This document shows, in pieces, positions 25,161 to 34,237 of a stretch of 57,672 bases of DNA. Where the stretch lies: the NCBI GenBank assembly GCA_032250895.1, contig JAVVEZ010000011.1, forward strand, positions 1-57,672, in the 5' to 3' direction. Made by a program: the position numbers and the translations under genes. A model generated the notes under the pieces. The model was not told where the DNA came from. It saw only the letters and a list, made by a program, of their open reading frames with translations, and ran no database searches. The DNA comes from JAVVEZ01 sp032250895 (GTDB lineage Bacteria; Pseudomonadota; Gammaproteobacteria; Pseudomonadales; Pseudohongiellaceae). Every line of letters begins with the position of its first letter. Position 1 is the stretch's first letter.

Positions 25161-26768
25161 ATGTGGCAGCAAGAGTACATACCCATCGCAGACAGCCTTA
25201 CCCTTTCGGCACTGGCCGCTGCGGTTCCCATTTTTGTATTGCTGCTGCTGATCGGGGTATTGCGCAAACCGGCCTGGATTGCCGCGCTGTCCGGACTGGC
25301 GGCTGCGGTGGTGGTTGCGATTGGCGTCTATGAGATGCCCCTGTCACTGGTGGTCAGCTCCACGACGCTGGGTGCTGCCTTTGGCCTTTTTCCCATCGGC
25401 TGGATCGTATTCTGGGCCATCGTCCTGTACCGGCTGACCCTGGAAACCGGGCAGTTCGAAATCATCAAGGATTCCATTGGGGGCCTGACCGCTGACCGGC
25501 GTCTGCAGGCGATGCTGATCGCCTTCGCGCTGGGCGCTTTCATCGAGGGTGCGGCCGGCTTCGGCACCCCGGTGGCGGTGGCCGCCGCGATGCTGGCAGG
25601 GCTTGGATTTTCGCCTTTTTATGCGGCGGGTATCTGCCTGCTGGCGAATACCGCACCGGTTGCCTTTGGTTCCATTGGTATTCCGGTGATCACGCTGGCG
25701 GGTATCACGGGTCTGCCCCTGGATCAGCTGAGTGCGTGGGTCGGCCGTCTGGTGGTGCCGATTTCTGTCTTCATTCCCGCCTATCTGGTGATGGTGATGG
25801 GCGGCTGGAAGGGTCTGAAAGGCGTACTGCCGGCGGCCGTGGTGTGCGGGCTCAGCTTTGCCAGCCTGCAATTGCTGATGTCCAATTTTGTCGGGCCACA
25901 ACTGGTCGACATCGTTGCCGCGCTCGCGGCCATTGCCAGCATGGTGCTGTTGCTGAAAGTCTGGAAACCTGCCGATACCTTCGTCATGGAAGGCGAGAGC
26001 CAGGCCGTGCTCGAACTCAAGTCGCATGGTTTCGGCCCGACCCTGATGGCCTGGTCACCCTATCTGCTGCTGGTCTTTTTCGTACTGCTCTGGGGCAGTG
26101 GTGTCATTGGCACGACGCTCAATGATGCAACCCTGATGATCGAATGGCCGGGCCTGCACAATGCGATTCAGCGCGGCGCCCCGGTCGTGGCAAGTCCTGA
26201 ACCCTATGCGGCCGTATTCACTTTCAACTGGCTGTCGGCCGCCGGTACTGCCTGTGCCCTGGCCACGATAGTGGCTGCCTTCATGCTGAAGTTCTCCGTG
26301 GGGGCCTATCTGCGTCTGCTTGGCTCGGTTACCGTGCAACTGGCCTTCTCCCTGCTGACCATAGCCGCCGTGCTGGGCCTGGCCTTTCTGATGAACTACA
26401 GCGGTGCCACCGTGACCCTGGGTCTGGCCTTTGCCGCCACCGGCGCACTCTTCCCCTACTTCAGCGCCATGCTGGGCTGGCTCGCGGTTTTTCTGACCGG
26501 CAGTGATACCTCCGCCAATGCCCTGTTTGGCAACCTGCAGGTGGTGACCGCCAATTCTCTGGGTCTGAACCCGGTATTGATGGCCTCGGCCAACTCTGCC
26601 GGTGGTGTCATGGGCAAGATGATCAGTCTGCAAAGCATCGCCGTGGCCGTGGCCGCTACCGGCATGGCCCGTTCCGAGGAAGGCCGGCTGTTCCGCTTCA
26701 CCTTCAAGCACAGTGTGTTTCTGGCCAGTGTGCTGGGCCTGCTGACCATGCTTTATGCCTATATGTAG
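25161..26768 (+). CDS. LctP-family permease (L-lactate/glycolate type)
   Basis: This 535-residue membrane protein has about 13 transmembrane segments and the family blocks GAFIEGAAGFGTPVAVAAAML, ANTAPVAFGSIGIP, FLTGSDTSANALFGNLQ and NSAGGVMGKMISLQSIAVA. LctP carriers take up L- or D-lactate or glycolate with protons. No lactate dehydrogenase gene is adjacent. The neighbours are aldehyde dehydrogenase and PQQ dehydrogenases, so the transported acid may be a product or substrate of alcohol oxidation; that is inference. A stem-loop follows the stop. Confidence 0.88.
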   Translation: MWQQEYIPIADSLTLSALAAAVPIFVLLLLIGVLRKPAWIAALSGLAAAVVVAIGVYEMPLSLVVSSTTLGAAFGLFPIGWIVFWAIVLYRLTLETGQFEIIKDSIGGLTADRRLQAMLIAFALGAFIEGAAGFGTPVAVAAAMLAGLGFSPFYAAGICLLANTAPVAFGSIGIPVITLAGITGLPLDQLSAWVGRLVVPISVFIPAYLVMVMGGWKGLKGVLPAAVVCGLSFASLQLLMSNFVGPQLVDIVAALAAIASMVLLLKVWKPADTFVMEGESQAVLELKSHGFGPTLMAWSPYLLLVFFVLLWGSGVIGTTLNDATLMIEWPGLHNAIQRGAPVVASPEPYAAVFTFNWLSAAGTACALATIVAAFMLKFSVGAYLRLLGSVTVQLAFSLLTIAAVLGLAFLMNYSGATVTLGLAFAATGALFPYFSAMLGWLAVFLTGSDTSANALFGNLQVVTANSLGLNPVLMASANSAGGVMGKMISLQSIAVAVAATGMARSEEGRLFRFTFKHSVFLASVLGLLTMLYAYM

Positions 26769-26784
26769 AAAAGTCTGAGCAAGG

Positions 26785-26813
26785 CCGGCGCCTGCCGCCT
26801 GTGCAGGTGCCGG
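26785..26813 (+). terminator. stem-loop after the permease gene
   Basis: CCGGCGCCTGC (26785-26795) and GCAGGTGCCGG (26803-26813) pair over 11 bases with one G-U and a 7-base loop, 17 bases after the stop. There is no T tract, so termination is likely but not of the textbook intrinsic type. Confidence 0.45.
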
Positions 26814-26865
26814 GGCTCATGCCCACCCCTGCCGTGCCTTCCCTGCTGTGGAGACCCAGGCTGTT

Positions 26866-26894
26866 CTGACAGCCATACTGCGCGATGTTATACT
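26866..26894 (+). promoter_or_regulatory. candidate sigma70 promoter for the aldehyde dehydrogenase
   Basis: CTGACA (26866-26871) and TATACT (26889-26894) are exactly 17 bases apart. Transcription from about 26901 would leave a short leader with a GTGGAGA ribosome site before the ATG at 26924. This suggests transcription independent of the permease gene. Confidence 0.55.
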
Positions 26895-26923
26895 TGCGCC
26901 CATTCAAAAAGTGGAGATACAAG

Positions 26924-28354
26924 ATGCGTGAATACATGCAGTTCTATATCAATGGCCAGTGGGTCGATCCGGTAAGCCCCAAGCCTTTTGCGGTTATCGA
27001 CCCGGCCACCGAAGCCGTCACCGGCACCATCAATGTGGGCAGTGCGGCAGATGTCGACCTTGCCGTGAAGGCAGCGGCAAAAGCCTTTCGCAGCTGGTCT
27101 CGGACCTCCAGGGAAGAACGGCTGGCGATCCTGCAGCGGATCGTCGAGGAGTTTGAAAAACGGGTGCCGGAACTGGGTGCGGCGATTACCGAAGAGATGG
27201 GTGCTCCGCAATGGCTGGCGAATGGCACCCAGGCCGGTATCGGTGTGAACCATTTCAAGAAAGCCATCGAGATTCTGGAAAAATTCGAATTTGAGGAAGA
27301 CCGCGGCACTACCCGTGTCGCCCGCGAACCCATCGGGGTCTGCGCCTTTATCACGCCGTGGAACTGGCCCATCCACCAGATCTGCGCCAAGGTGGCACCG
27401 GCGCTGGCCGTGGGCTGTACCGTGGTATTGAAACCCTCTGAAATAGCGCCCTTCTCGGGCAAAATTTTTGCGGACATTATCGATGCAGCGGGAGTCCCGG
27501 CAGGGGTTTTCAATCTGGTGCAGGGCGAAGGTCCGGTCGTGGGCGCGGCCCTTTCCGAACATCCGCTGGTGGACATGATTTCCATCACCGGTTCCACCCG
27601 TGCCGGGATCGAAGTGGCCCGGGCGGCCGCAAAAACCGTCAAACGCGTGCATCAGGAACTGGGCGGCAAGAGTCCCAATATCATCCTGGCTGATGCCGAT
27701 CTGGAAGCGGCCGTCACCGGTAGCGTCAACGCGGTGATGATGAATTCAGGGCAGTCCTGCCGGGCGCCCACCCGCATGCTGGTGCCCAATAAACTGATGG
27801 ACCAGGTCTGTGACATTGCCAGGACCGCCGCCGCCAACTGGCAACCGGGCGATCCCAAGCAGGACAGCCGCATGGGGCCGGTGATCTCTGAGCCGCAATG
27901 GGAGAAAGTACAGCGCCTGATCAACAGCGGCATCGAACAGGGGGCGAAGCTGGTCACCGGCGGTACCGGCAAACCCGAGGGTCTGGAGACCGGTTATTTT
28001 GTGAAGCCCACGATTTTTCGTGATGTCAGCAATGACATGGACATTGCGCGCGAAGAAATTTTCGGGCCGGTGCTGAGCATCCTGGGTTACGACACCGAGG
28101 AGGAGGCCATCGCCATCGGCAATGACACCGATTATGGACTGGCCGGTTATGTGCACAGCAGGAATATGGATCATGCCCGTGAGGTGGCCTCCCATATCCG
28201 TGCCGGTTACATCAGCATCAACAACGCCGGGCTGGATCTGAATGCGCCTTTTGGCGGTTACAAGCAGTCGGGCAATGGCCGTGAATTCGGTGACCAGGCC
28301 TTCGGGGAGTTTCTGGAGTACAAGTCCCTGCTGGGCTATTCGCCAGCGGCTTGA
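26924..28354 (+). CDS. NAD(P)-dependent aldehyde dehydrogenase
   Basis: The protein has 476 residues from ATG 26924 (MREYMQFYINGQW) with GTGGAGA upstream; a frame from 26885 overlaps the promoter. It shows the ALDH superfamily order: FITPWNWP, the cofactor region KPSEIAPFSG, GSTRAG, the general-base glutamate in HQELGGKSPNI and the nucleophilic cysteine in NSGQSCRAPTR. EEIFGPVLS and the C-terminal PFGGYKQSGNGREFG follow. It oxidises an aldehyde to the acid in the cytoplasm. The substrate class is not evident. Adjacent PQQ dehydrogenase genes suggest aldehydes from alcohol oxidation. Confidence 0.92.
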   Translation: MREYMQFYINGQWVDPVSPKPFAVIDPATEAVTGTINVGSAADVDLAVKAAAKAFRSWSRTSREERLAILQRIVEEFEKRVPELGAAITEEMGAPQWLANGTQAGIGVNHFKKAIEILEKFEFEEDRGTTRVAREPIGVCAFITPWNWPIHQICAKVAPALAVGCTVVLKPSEIAPFSGKIFADIIDAAGVPAGVFNLVQGEGPVVGAALSEHPLVDMISITGSTRAGIEVARAAAKTVKRVHQELGGKSPNIILADADLEAAVTGSVNAVMMNSGQSCRAPTRMLVPNKLMDQVCDIARTAAANWQPGDPKQDSRMGPVISEPQWEKVQRLINSGIEQGAKLVTGGTGKPEGLETGYFVKPTIFRDVSNDMDIAREEIFGPVLSILGYDTEEEAIAIGNDTDYGLAGYVHSRNMDHAREVASHIRAGYISINNAGLDLNAPFGGYKQSGNGREFGDQAFGEFLEYKSLLGYSPAA

Positions 28355-28427
28355 TGCCGGCGTCAGGACTTTTCCTGGACTTGAGTGTGGCCAGCAGCAA
28401 ACCCGCCATGGTATTGGGGGCATCAAC

Positions 28428-30578
28428 ATGATCGTCAGCATCACAAGAGCCGTGTCGAAACGCTTGCCGGCGGCCACGGTCATACTGTTGGTTTCAGTGC
28501 TTGCGCAAACGACGGTTCAGGCTCAGGAGGATGCCCTCTCCTATACCGCAGAGCAGGCGGCTGCCGGGCGCCGTGCCTATGACGCGAATTGTGTGCAGTG
28601 CCACGGCCCCAATCTCAGTGACGGACCGCTGGGCGCGCCGCTGAAAGGCCCGGAATTCATGCAGAAATATGGTGGTCGCCCGGTCGCGGAGCTCTTTGAC
28701 GTGACGCGCAGCACCATGCCGAGCGCGAATCCGGGAGCGCTCGACGCGGCCACCTATGCCAGCCTGGTTGCGTTCATGTTGCAACAGAACGCGGTGGTCG
28801 CGGGGCAGTCCGAACTGCCTGCCGATGGGCGTCAACTGAGCCGCATGCAGGTCCCTGCCGGGGGTTTCAGTTTCATGGCCTATTCGCCCTATAGCGAACG
28901 GGTGCCGGTGGCCCTGCCCAATCCCCTCGACGATTTTCAGGCTGTCAGCGATGCCAGCCTGGCAAATCCGCCACCCCAGGACTGGCTGGGCTGGCGCCGC
29001 AGCTACGATGCCCATGGTTTCAGTCCGCTGGCCCAGATCGATGCCGATAATGCCAGTGAGCTGCGCCTGGCCTGGAGCTGGACACTGCCTGCCGGTACTG
29101 CCGAAGGGATTCCCCTGGTTCGTGATGGCACCCTCTTCGTGCAGGGCTATGGGGATGTCGTGCAGGCCCTGAATGCTGCGACCGGCGAGTTGCTCTGGCA
29201 GTACAGCCATGTGCTCGAAGCAGGCGCCGCTCCCTTCCACAAGCGCGGTCTGGCCCTGCATGGCGAGCGCCTTTATTTCGGCACATCGGATGTCCACGTG
29301 AAGGCGCTCGATGTCCACACCGGGACGCTGGTCTGGGATCAGCGGGTAGGCGACTTCCGGGTTCGCGAAGGCATCAACGGGGGACCATTGGTGGCCCGTG
29401 GCAAGGTCATGATCGGCACCACCGGTACCGGTGTCGGAGCCAAACCCGGCGGTCCGCAGATTGTTGCTCTGGATGCCGAAACCGGCGCCATCGCGTGGCG
29501 GCTGGGCACCATCGCCAGGCCTGGTGAAGCGGGTGGCGAAAGCTGGAACGGCGTGCCCTTCGATGAGCGCAGCGGCGCCTCGGTGTGGACGCCCGGCAGT
29601 TACGATCCCCAGACCGGGCTTGCCTACTTCGGTACGGGTAATACCTATGACACCGGTCCCCTGCTGCGTCCCAACGAAAGCCCCGGTGTCACCAACGATG
29701 CACTGTATACCAACTCGACGCTGGCAGTGAATCCCGATACCGGAGAGCTGGTCTGGTATTTCCAGCATTTCCCCAATGATCAGTGGGATCTGGACTGGGC
29801 CTTCGAGCGTCAGATAATGGAACTCGTGGTCAATGGCAGGAACCGCAGGGCCGTGCTGACCGCCGGCAAGATCGGGATCTATGACGCCGTGGATGCGGCC
29901 AGCGGCGAGTTCCTGTTTTCGCTGGATCTGGGCCTGCAGAACATCGTCACCGCCATTGACCCGGTCACCGGCACCAAGAGCGTCGACACCAGCCTCTATC
30001 CCGGTGACGGCCAGATCAAACTGATCTGCCCCCATGGTGCGGGGGCCAAGAACTATCTGCCGGCCTCCTGGAACAGCCGGGAAAAGCATCTGTTCGTGCC
30101 CCTCAATGAGGCCTGCATGGATTTGTATCCGGTGCCGGGCGGCGGTCAGGGCGCGCTGTCTTCGGGTGTCAACTGGGGCATCCGGCCGAGACCGGACAGT
30201 GACGGCAACTATGGCCGCCTGCAGGCCATCGATCTGGAATCCGGCGCTGCCATCTGGACCTTGCGCCAGCGTGCGCCGTTGACCTCCGGGGTGCTGGCGA
30301 CAGCTGGCGGGCTGGTGTTTGTCGCGTCCCAGGACCGTTTCTTTCACGCCTATGACGACCGCGACGGCAGCCTGCTGTGGCAGGCCCGGCTCAACGATGT
30401 CTCCAGTTCCAGCCCCATATCCTTCAGTGTCGCGGGCAGACAGTACATTGCCATCGTGACCGGCGCGGGCGGCTTCCACGCCCGAAGTTTTGCACCGCTG
30501 GTACCCGAACTCCGCAGTCCGCCGAACCGGGGCGCCATGGTGTGGGTGTTTGCACTGCCCGAAGCAAGCCCTGAATAA
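28428..30578 (+). CDS. periplasmic quinoprotein dehydrogenase with N-terminal cytochrome c domain
   Basis: This 716-residue protein has a signal peptide ending VQA (about 1-32). A cytochrome c domain with heme site CVQCH (55-59) and a likely methionine ligand in TMPSANPGAL follow, then an eight-bladed PQQ propeller (about 185-710). Heme first and propeller second reverses the usual alcohol dehydrogenase order. The vicinal cysteines that stack on PQQ are missing: the aligned site reads GAAPFHKRG (Ala267-Ala268). The catalytic-aspartate region reads QWDLDW, with D454 and D456, the D-x-D spacing seen in lanthanide-dependent members. It oxidises an unknown alcohol, aldehyde or sugar and passes electrons to its heme. 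The start at 28428 is chosen because it begins the signal peptide. Confidence 0.85.
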   Translation: MIVSITRAVSKRLPAATVILLVSVLAQTTVQAQEDALSYTAEQAAAGRRAYDANCVQCHGPNLSDGPLGAPLKGPEFMQKYGGRPVAELFDVTRSTMPSANPGALDAATYASLVAFMLQQNAVVAGQSELPADGRQLSRMQVPAGGFSFMAYSPYSERVPVALPNPLDDFQAVSDASLANPPPQDWLGWRRSYDAHGFSPLAQIDADNASELRLAWSWTLPAGTAEGIPLVRDGTLFVQGYGDVVQALNAATGELLWQYSHVLEAGAAPFHKRGLALHGERLYFGTSDVHVKALDVHTGTLVWDQRVGDFRVREGINGGPLVARGKVMIGTTGTGVGAKPGGPQIVALDAETGAIAWRLGTIARPGEAGGESWNGVPFDERSGASVWTPGSYDPQTGLAYFGTGNTYDTGPLLRPNESPGVTNDALYTNSTLAVNPDTGELVWYFQHFPNDQWDLDWAFERQIMELVVNGRNRRAVLTAGKIGIYDAVDAASGEFLFSLDLGLQNIVTAIDPVTGTKSVDTSLYPGDGQIKLICPHGAGAKNYLPASWNSREKHLFVPLNEACMDLYPVPGGGQGALSSGVNWGIRPRPDSDGNYGRLQAIDLESGAAIWTLRQRAPLTSGVLATAGGLVFVASQDRFFHAYDDRDGSLLWQARLNDVSSSSPISFSVAGRQYIAIVTGAGGFHARSFAPLVPELRSPPNRGAMVWVFALPEASPE

Positions 30579-30687
30579 GCCCAGAGCAGGGAAACCTGAA
30601 TCATACCCACTGGGTCAGGATAGTGCCGCAGATGCCAGAGACCCTTGGCGTCGAAGGCATGGTTCTCAGGTAATTCGTCGGACCCGT

Positions 30688-31275
30688 TCAGGGGCTGAGC
30701 TTTTCCATGCGCCATTCCCCGTCGGCGCTGCGCAGATACCTGACCCGCTCGTGCAGGCGCTGCCAGCCGGTCGGCCAGAACTCCATTCGGTCCGGCACGA
30801 TCCGGAAAGCATGCCAGTTTTCGTGGCGCGCAACCTTGTCGAAGTCGAACTTTGATTTGTAACTGCGGACCTGTTCCTGCAGGGCTTCCTTGCCGGGGAT
30901 CGGCGCGCTCTGCTCGGAGGCCCAGGCAGCGAGCTGACTTTCGCGCATGCGCCGATGCCAGTACTGATCGGAGACGGCTTCGGCCTGTTTTTCCACATCG
31001 CCTTCGATGATCACCTGTTCCTGCATCAGGGGCCAGTAAAAACACAGGGACGCTCGCGGGTTGTCGATGAGCTGATGACCCTTGCCGCTTTGGATATTGA
31101 CGAAAAACAGCAGGCCTTCCGGTTCCACGGCCAGCACCGTGATCATCCGGATCGAGGGGCGTCCCGAGGTATCGGCCGTGGCCAGTGAGGCCGCCTCCGC
31201 AGTTTCAGTGCCGTGCGCACGCGCCTCCGTGAGCAGACGATTCAGCTTGTCCAGCGCGCCTTGATAGAGTTCCAT
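30688..31275 (-). CDS. pdxH: pyridoxamine 5'-phosphate oxidase
   Basis: The 195-residue protein has the FMN and substrate blocks PSIRMITVLAVEPEGLLFFVN, GHQLIDNPRASLCFYWP and EGDVEKQ. The C-terminal WPTGWQRLHERVRY is a variant of the typical RLHDR end. It oxidises pyridoxamine or pyridoxine phosphate to PLP, using oxygen. It begins 29 bases after the stop of the quinoprotein dehydrogenase on the same strand, so the two are probably one transcript, an unusual setting for pdxH. At 195 residues it is slightly short; most are 210-220, with a shorter N-terminus here. Confidence 0.9.
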   Translation of the reverse strand: MELYQGALDKLNRLLTEARAHGTETAEAASLATADTSGRPSIRMITVLAVEPEGLLFFVNIQSGKGHQLIDNPRASLCFYWPLMQEQVIIEGDVEKQAEAVSDQYWHRRMRESQLAAWASEQSAPIPGKEALQEQVRSYKSKFDFDKVARHENWHAFRIVPDRMEFWPTGWQRLHERVRYLRSADGEWRMEKLSP

Positions 31276-31304
31276 GGTTTGTCACCGCTCAGTACACTTT
31301 CAGG

Positions 31305-33440
31305 CTATTCACCTGCCATCAACGCTGCCCGCAGGGACAAGAGATAGGCCTTGATCGCATCGGCATCGGCGGGGCTGACGAACTTGCCCAGGTTGGGCAT
31401 CCCCAGACCGGTGTAGGCCCCTTCGCGGACGATGTTGTGGAAGATGTTGTAAGTGGCTGCCGACGCATGGCGCAGGTCGGCCAGGGCGCCACCACTGACG
31501 GCTCCGGCACCATGGCAGACCATGCAGCGCTTGCCGTAGAGGTCTGCGCCACGGGCAATGAGCTCAGCCGAGTCGTCATAGGCAATGGCCGTGAGTTCGG
31601 GCAGAGGCTGGCCCTGCACGGGTTCGATGTTCTGATCGCCACCCAGCACAAAGGTCCACAGCCGGCCCTCGGCTTTGTATTCGCCGGAAACATTGGGGCC
31701 GATCAGCCCCGCAGAGCCGCCCCAGCCAGCCAGCACCGAGACATATTGCCTGCCGTCCAGTTCATAGGTCATGGGTGCGGCGATGATGCCGACACCCAGA
31801 TCCACGTTCCACAGCAGGTCACCAGCGTCGGCGCTGTAGGCCCGGAAGTGACCGTCCGCACCGCCCTGAAAGACCAGGTTGCCGGCGGTGGTCAGCGTCC
31901 CGCCGTTGATGCCGAAGGGATAGTCGATGACCCAGCGCGGCTGTTTTGCCAGCGGATCCCAGGCCACCAGAGCACCCGGAGAGCGGGTGGCCGGACCGGT
32001 GCCGGGACTATATTCGGACTCAGGGCGCAAGGGCACATCCGCCAGGGTGCCCATGGTCACGCCGATATTCCAGGTGCCGGGCTTGTGGACGAAACCCTGC
32101 TCCACCGAATAGGGAAAGTTGCTGCCCTGCTGGCTGGGCAGATAGACCAGTCCGGTAATTGGATTGTAGGACATGGGATGCCAGTTGTGGGCGCCGCCGG
32201 GTCCGGGATAGACGAAGGAGATGGCATTGTCGTAGCGCGCCTGCGGCGTTTCGATGGGGCGGCCGGTTTCGATGCTGATGCCGCTGGCCCAGCTTACTTC
32301 GGCGTAGGGCGTGGCAGACAGAAGCTCCCCGGTGAGCCGGTCGAGCACATAGAAGAAGCCATTTTTGGGCGCCTGCATGATGACCTTGCGCAGCACACCA
32401 TCGATCATCAGTTCAGCCAGCATCAGCGGTTGCACGGCCGTGTAATCCCAGTTGTCGGCAGGCGTGGTCTGGTAGTACCAGGCCACCCGGCCATCGTCCA
32501 CATCGAGGGCGACGATGGATGACAGAAACAGGTTGTCACCGACGCCATTGCTGCGCAGTTCGTGGCTCCAGGGTGAACCGTTGCCGGTGCCGACATAGAC
32601 CAGGCGGGCGTCGGGGTCATAGATGATGGCGTCCCAGGGGTTGCCGCCTCCACCCACTTCCCACCAGTTGCCGTTCCAGGTCTGGGCGGCAAATTCCACA
32701 TCGGGGTTCTCAAAGCCATCGGCGGGATTGCCGGGCACCACCCAGAAGCGCCAGACCTGAGCACCGGTGTTGGCGTCATAGGCCGTCAGATACCCTCGCG
32801 AACCCAGTTCGGCGCCGCCATTGCCGATGATCACCTTGCCATCGGCCACTCTCGGCGCGCCGGTGATCGTATAGGGGCGGTTTGGATCGACCGTCAGCAC
32901 GGACCAGACTTCCTTGCCGGTTTTGGCGTCCAGCGCAATCAGGCGGCCGTCGATGGTGCCAACATAAACCTTGCCCTCATACAGGGCCACACCCCGGTTC
33001 ACCACGTCGCAGCAGGCCTTCCAGCCGATGCTTTTGTCCACCTGGGGATCATAGTTCCACAGTTGCCTGCCGCTACGGGCATCCACGGCAAAGACGCTGC
33101 TCCAGGGCCGGGTGGCATAGAGAATGCCGTCGTGCATCAGCGGTGTGGCTTCCAGGCCGCGGAAGGAATCGGTATCAAAGGTCCAGGCCACACCCAACTG
33201 AGTGATGTTGGCGGCAGTGATCTGTTGCAGCGGACTGAAGCGGGTTTCTGCATAGTCCCTGCCATAGCTGAGCCATTCCTCGGCGGAATTGGCCGCATTG
33301 ACCAGGTCCTGAGCGTCCTGGGCCTGAGCGGTGAAGGTCACGGAGCCGGTCAGCAGCGCAAGGGCCAGCAGGGAGCTGACCTTTTGCAGGGTAGAGACTT
33401 TCCTGCCGGACTGTGGGGTTTGCCTGTCGAGCTTGTTCAT
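31305..33440 (-). CDS. PQQ-dependent alcohol dehydrogenase with C-terminal cytochrome c (quinohemoprotein)
   Basis: The 711-residue protein starts MNKLDRQTPQ at 33440 and has a signal peptide ending AQA at 40. A PQQ propeller (about 55-600) follows, with the vicinal disulfide C143-C144 in GWKACCDVVNRG and the catalytic aspartate D332 in NWDYT. The C-terminal cytochrome c has CMVCH at 639-643 and axial-type GMPNLG. This is the type II quinohemoprotein alcohol dehydrogenase architecture, oxidising alcohols in the periplasm. Residue 334 (two after D332) is Thr, not the Asp of lanthanide enzymes, so calcium is predicted. Its strand partner downstream is pdxH, and a secreted SnoaL-like gene lies upstream. 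Confidence 0.9.
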   Translation of the reverse strand: MNKLDRQTPQSGRKVSTLQKVSSLLALALLTGSVTFTAQAQDAQDLVNAANSAEEWLSYGRDYAETRFSPLQQITAANITQLGVAWTFDTDSFRGLEATPLMHDGILYATRPWSSVFAVDARSGRQLWNYDPQVDKSIGWKACCDVVNRGVALYEGKVYVGTIDGRLIALDAKTGKEVWSVLTVDPNRPYTITGAPRVADGKVIIGNGGAELGSRGYLTAYDANTGAQVWRFWVVPGNPADGFENPDVEFAAQTWNGNWWEVGGGGNPWDAIIYDPDARLVYVGTGNGSPWSHELRSNGVGDNLFLSSIVALDVDDGRVAWYYQTTPADNWDYTAVQPLMLAELMIDGVLRKVIMQAPKNGFFYVLDRLTGELLSATPYAEVSWASGISIETGRPIETPQARYDNAISFVYPGPGGAHNWHPMSYNPITGLVYLPSQQGSNFPYSVEQGFVHKPGTWNIGVTMGTLADVPLRPESEYSPGTGPATRSPGALVAWDPLAKQPRWVIDYPFGINGGTLTTAGNLVFQGGADGHFRAYSADAGDLLWNVDLGVGIIAAPMTYELDGRQYVSVLAGWGGSAGLIGPNVSGEYKAEGRLWTFVLGGDQNIEPVQGQPLPELTAIAYDDSAELIARGADLYGKRCMVCHGAGAVSGGALADLRHASAATYNIFHNIVREGAYTGLGMPNLGKFVSPADADAIKAYLLSLRAALMAGE

Positions 33441-33556
33441 GGGAGGCCCTTTCTTGGTTTTATGTATTCTGAAGAGCGCCAATGATAAGGGTGATCGTGC
33501 GCCGGGGCAAATGGACTTGCAGCAGCCACCGGGAAATCAGGTGGGCAGGGCGTGGC

Positions 33557-33582
33557 GGGAGGGAATCAAGGAATTCCCTCCC
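33557..33582. terminator. 10-bp perfect stem-loop between the quinoprotein and SnoaL-like genes
   Basis: GGGAGGGAAT (33557-33566) and ATTCCCTCCC (33573-33582) pair perfectly around a 6-base loop. It stands 55 bases after the SnoaL-like stop on the minus strand and upstream of the quinoprotein gene, so it probably ends or attenuates the upstream transcript. There is no T tract on either side. Confidence 0.5.
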
Positions 33583-33636
33583 CGGCTTTCAGGTTTCAGA
33601 TCGGGTACCGGAGCCTGTTACTGATTCAAGGGCAGC

Positions 33637-34131
33637 TCAATTCGTCGGGGCAGCGATGGTCGCCGGGTCCCAGTGTTCATCGGCCTTGCCGTCCACGAAA
33701 CGCCACATGTCAAACCAGGTGGTGGTATAGGTTTCACCGGGTTTGGTGGGGTGGGGGTAGGCACGTGGCAAGACTACCGTCACCAGATCGTCTTCGGCCA
33801 GCACGGCGACTATCGGAGTGGTCAGGCGCTCGCAGGTGGGCGTGCGTTGCCGGGTGGCGGTGAAGTAGGCAATGACCCCTTCCAGGCCGGAGCCGACATT
33901 GGGGTTGTGCTGAAGGTAGCGCTCGGTCAGCCAGTTGCCGGCATCGCTCCAGTGATTGCATTGCAGCAACTCGCGCATGATGCGCAGCGTGGCCTGCTTG
34001 TTGGCATGTTTCTGCGGGTCGGTGTCGGTGAACAGGGCTTCGGGGTTGGCGACGCCGACCACGGGCTCCTGTGCCAGGACCGGAAAGGCCAGCAGCAGGG
34101 AGGTAAAAATCAGGGCCTGAATCGTTTTCAT
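33637..34131 (-). CDS. secreted SnoaL-like (NTF2-fold) protein
   Basis: The 164-residue protein has a signal peptide (MKTIQALIFTSLLLAFPVLA). An NTF2/SnoaL-like domain follows: LRIMRELLQCNHWSDAGNWLTERYLQHNPNVGSGLEGVIAYF and TWFDMWRFVDGKADEHWD. Secreted members of this group often sit beside dehydrogenases, but their reaction is mostly unknown. The conserved HNP and HWD elements are intact, so a small-molecule pocket is likely. It is in line with, but separated by 196 bases from, the quinoprotein gene. Confidence 0.75.
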   Translation of the reverse strand: MKTIQALIFTSLLLAFPVLAQEPVVGVANPEALFTDTDPQKHANKQATLRIMRELLQCNHWSDAGNWLTERYLQHNPNVGSGLEGVIAYFTATRQRTPTCERLTTPIVAVLAEDDLVTVVLPRAYPHPTKPGETYTTTWFDMWRFVDGKADEHWDPATIAAPTN

Positions 34132-34237
34132 TGTTGTAGCCTCTTGTTGGTTTTATCGTGCACCTGGGGGTGGGGACTTATGGTCGGGTGTCGCGGAGCC
34201 GGTGTCAAGTGGCGATAAAGTGCCCGGAGGCTGACTG

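Noticed and set aside
25161..26768. Lactate-utilisation operon
   Set aside because: The permease is LctP-like but no lldD, lldEFG/lutABC or dld gene is adjacent, so lactate use cannot be concluded.
28494..30479. 661-codon open frame antisense to the cytochrome c-quinoprotein gene
   Set aside because: It is a shadow of the GC-rich real gene. The translation has no recognisable domain, while the opposite strand has a signal peptide, heme motif and PQQ propeller.
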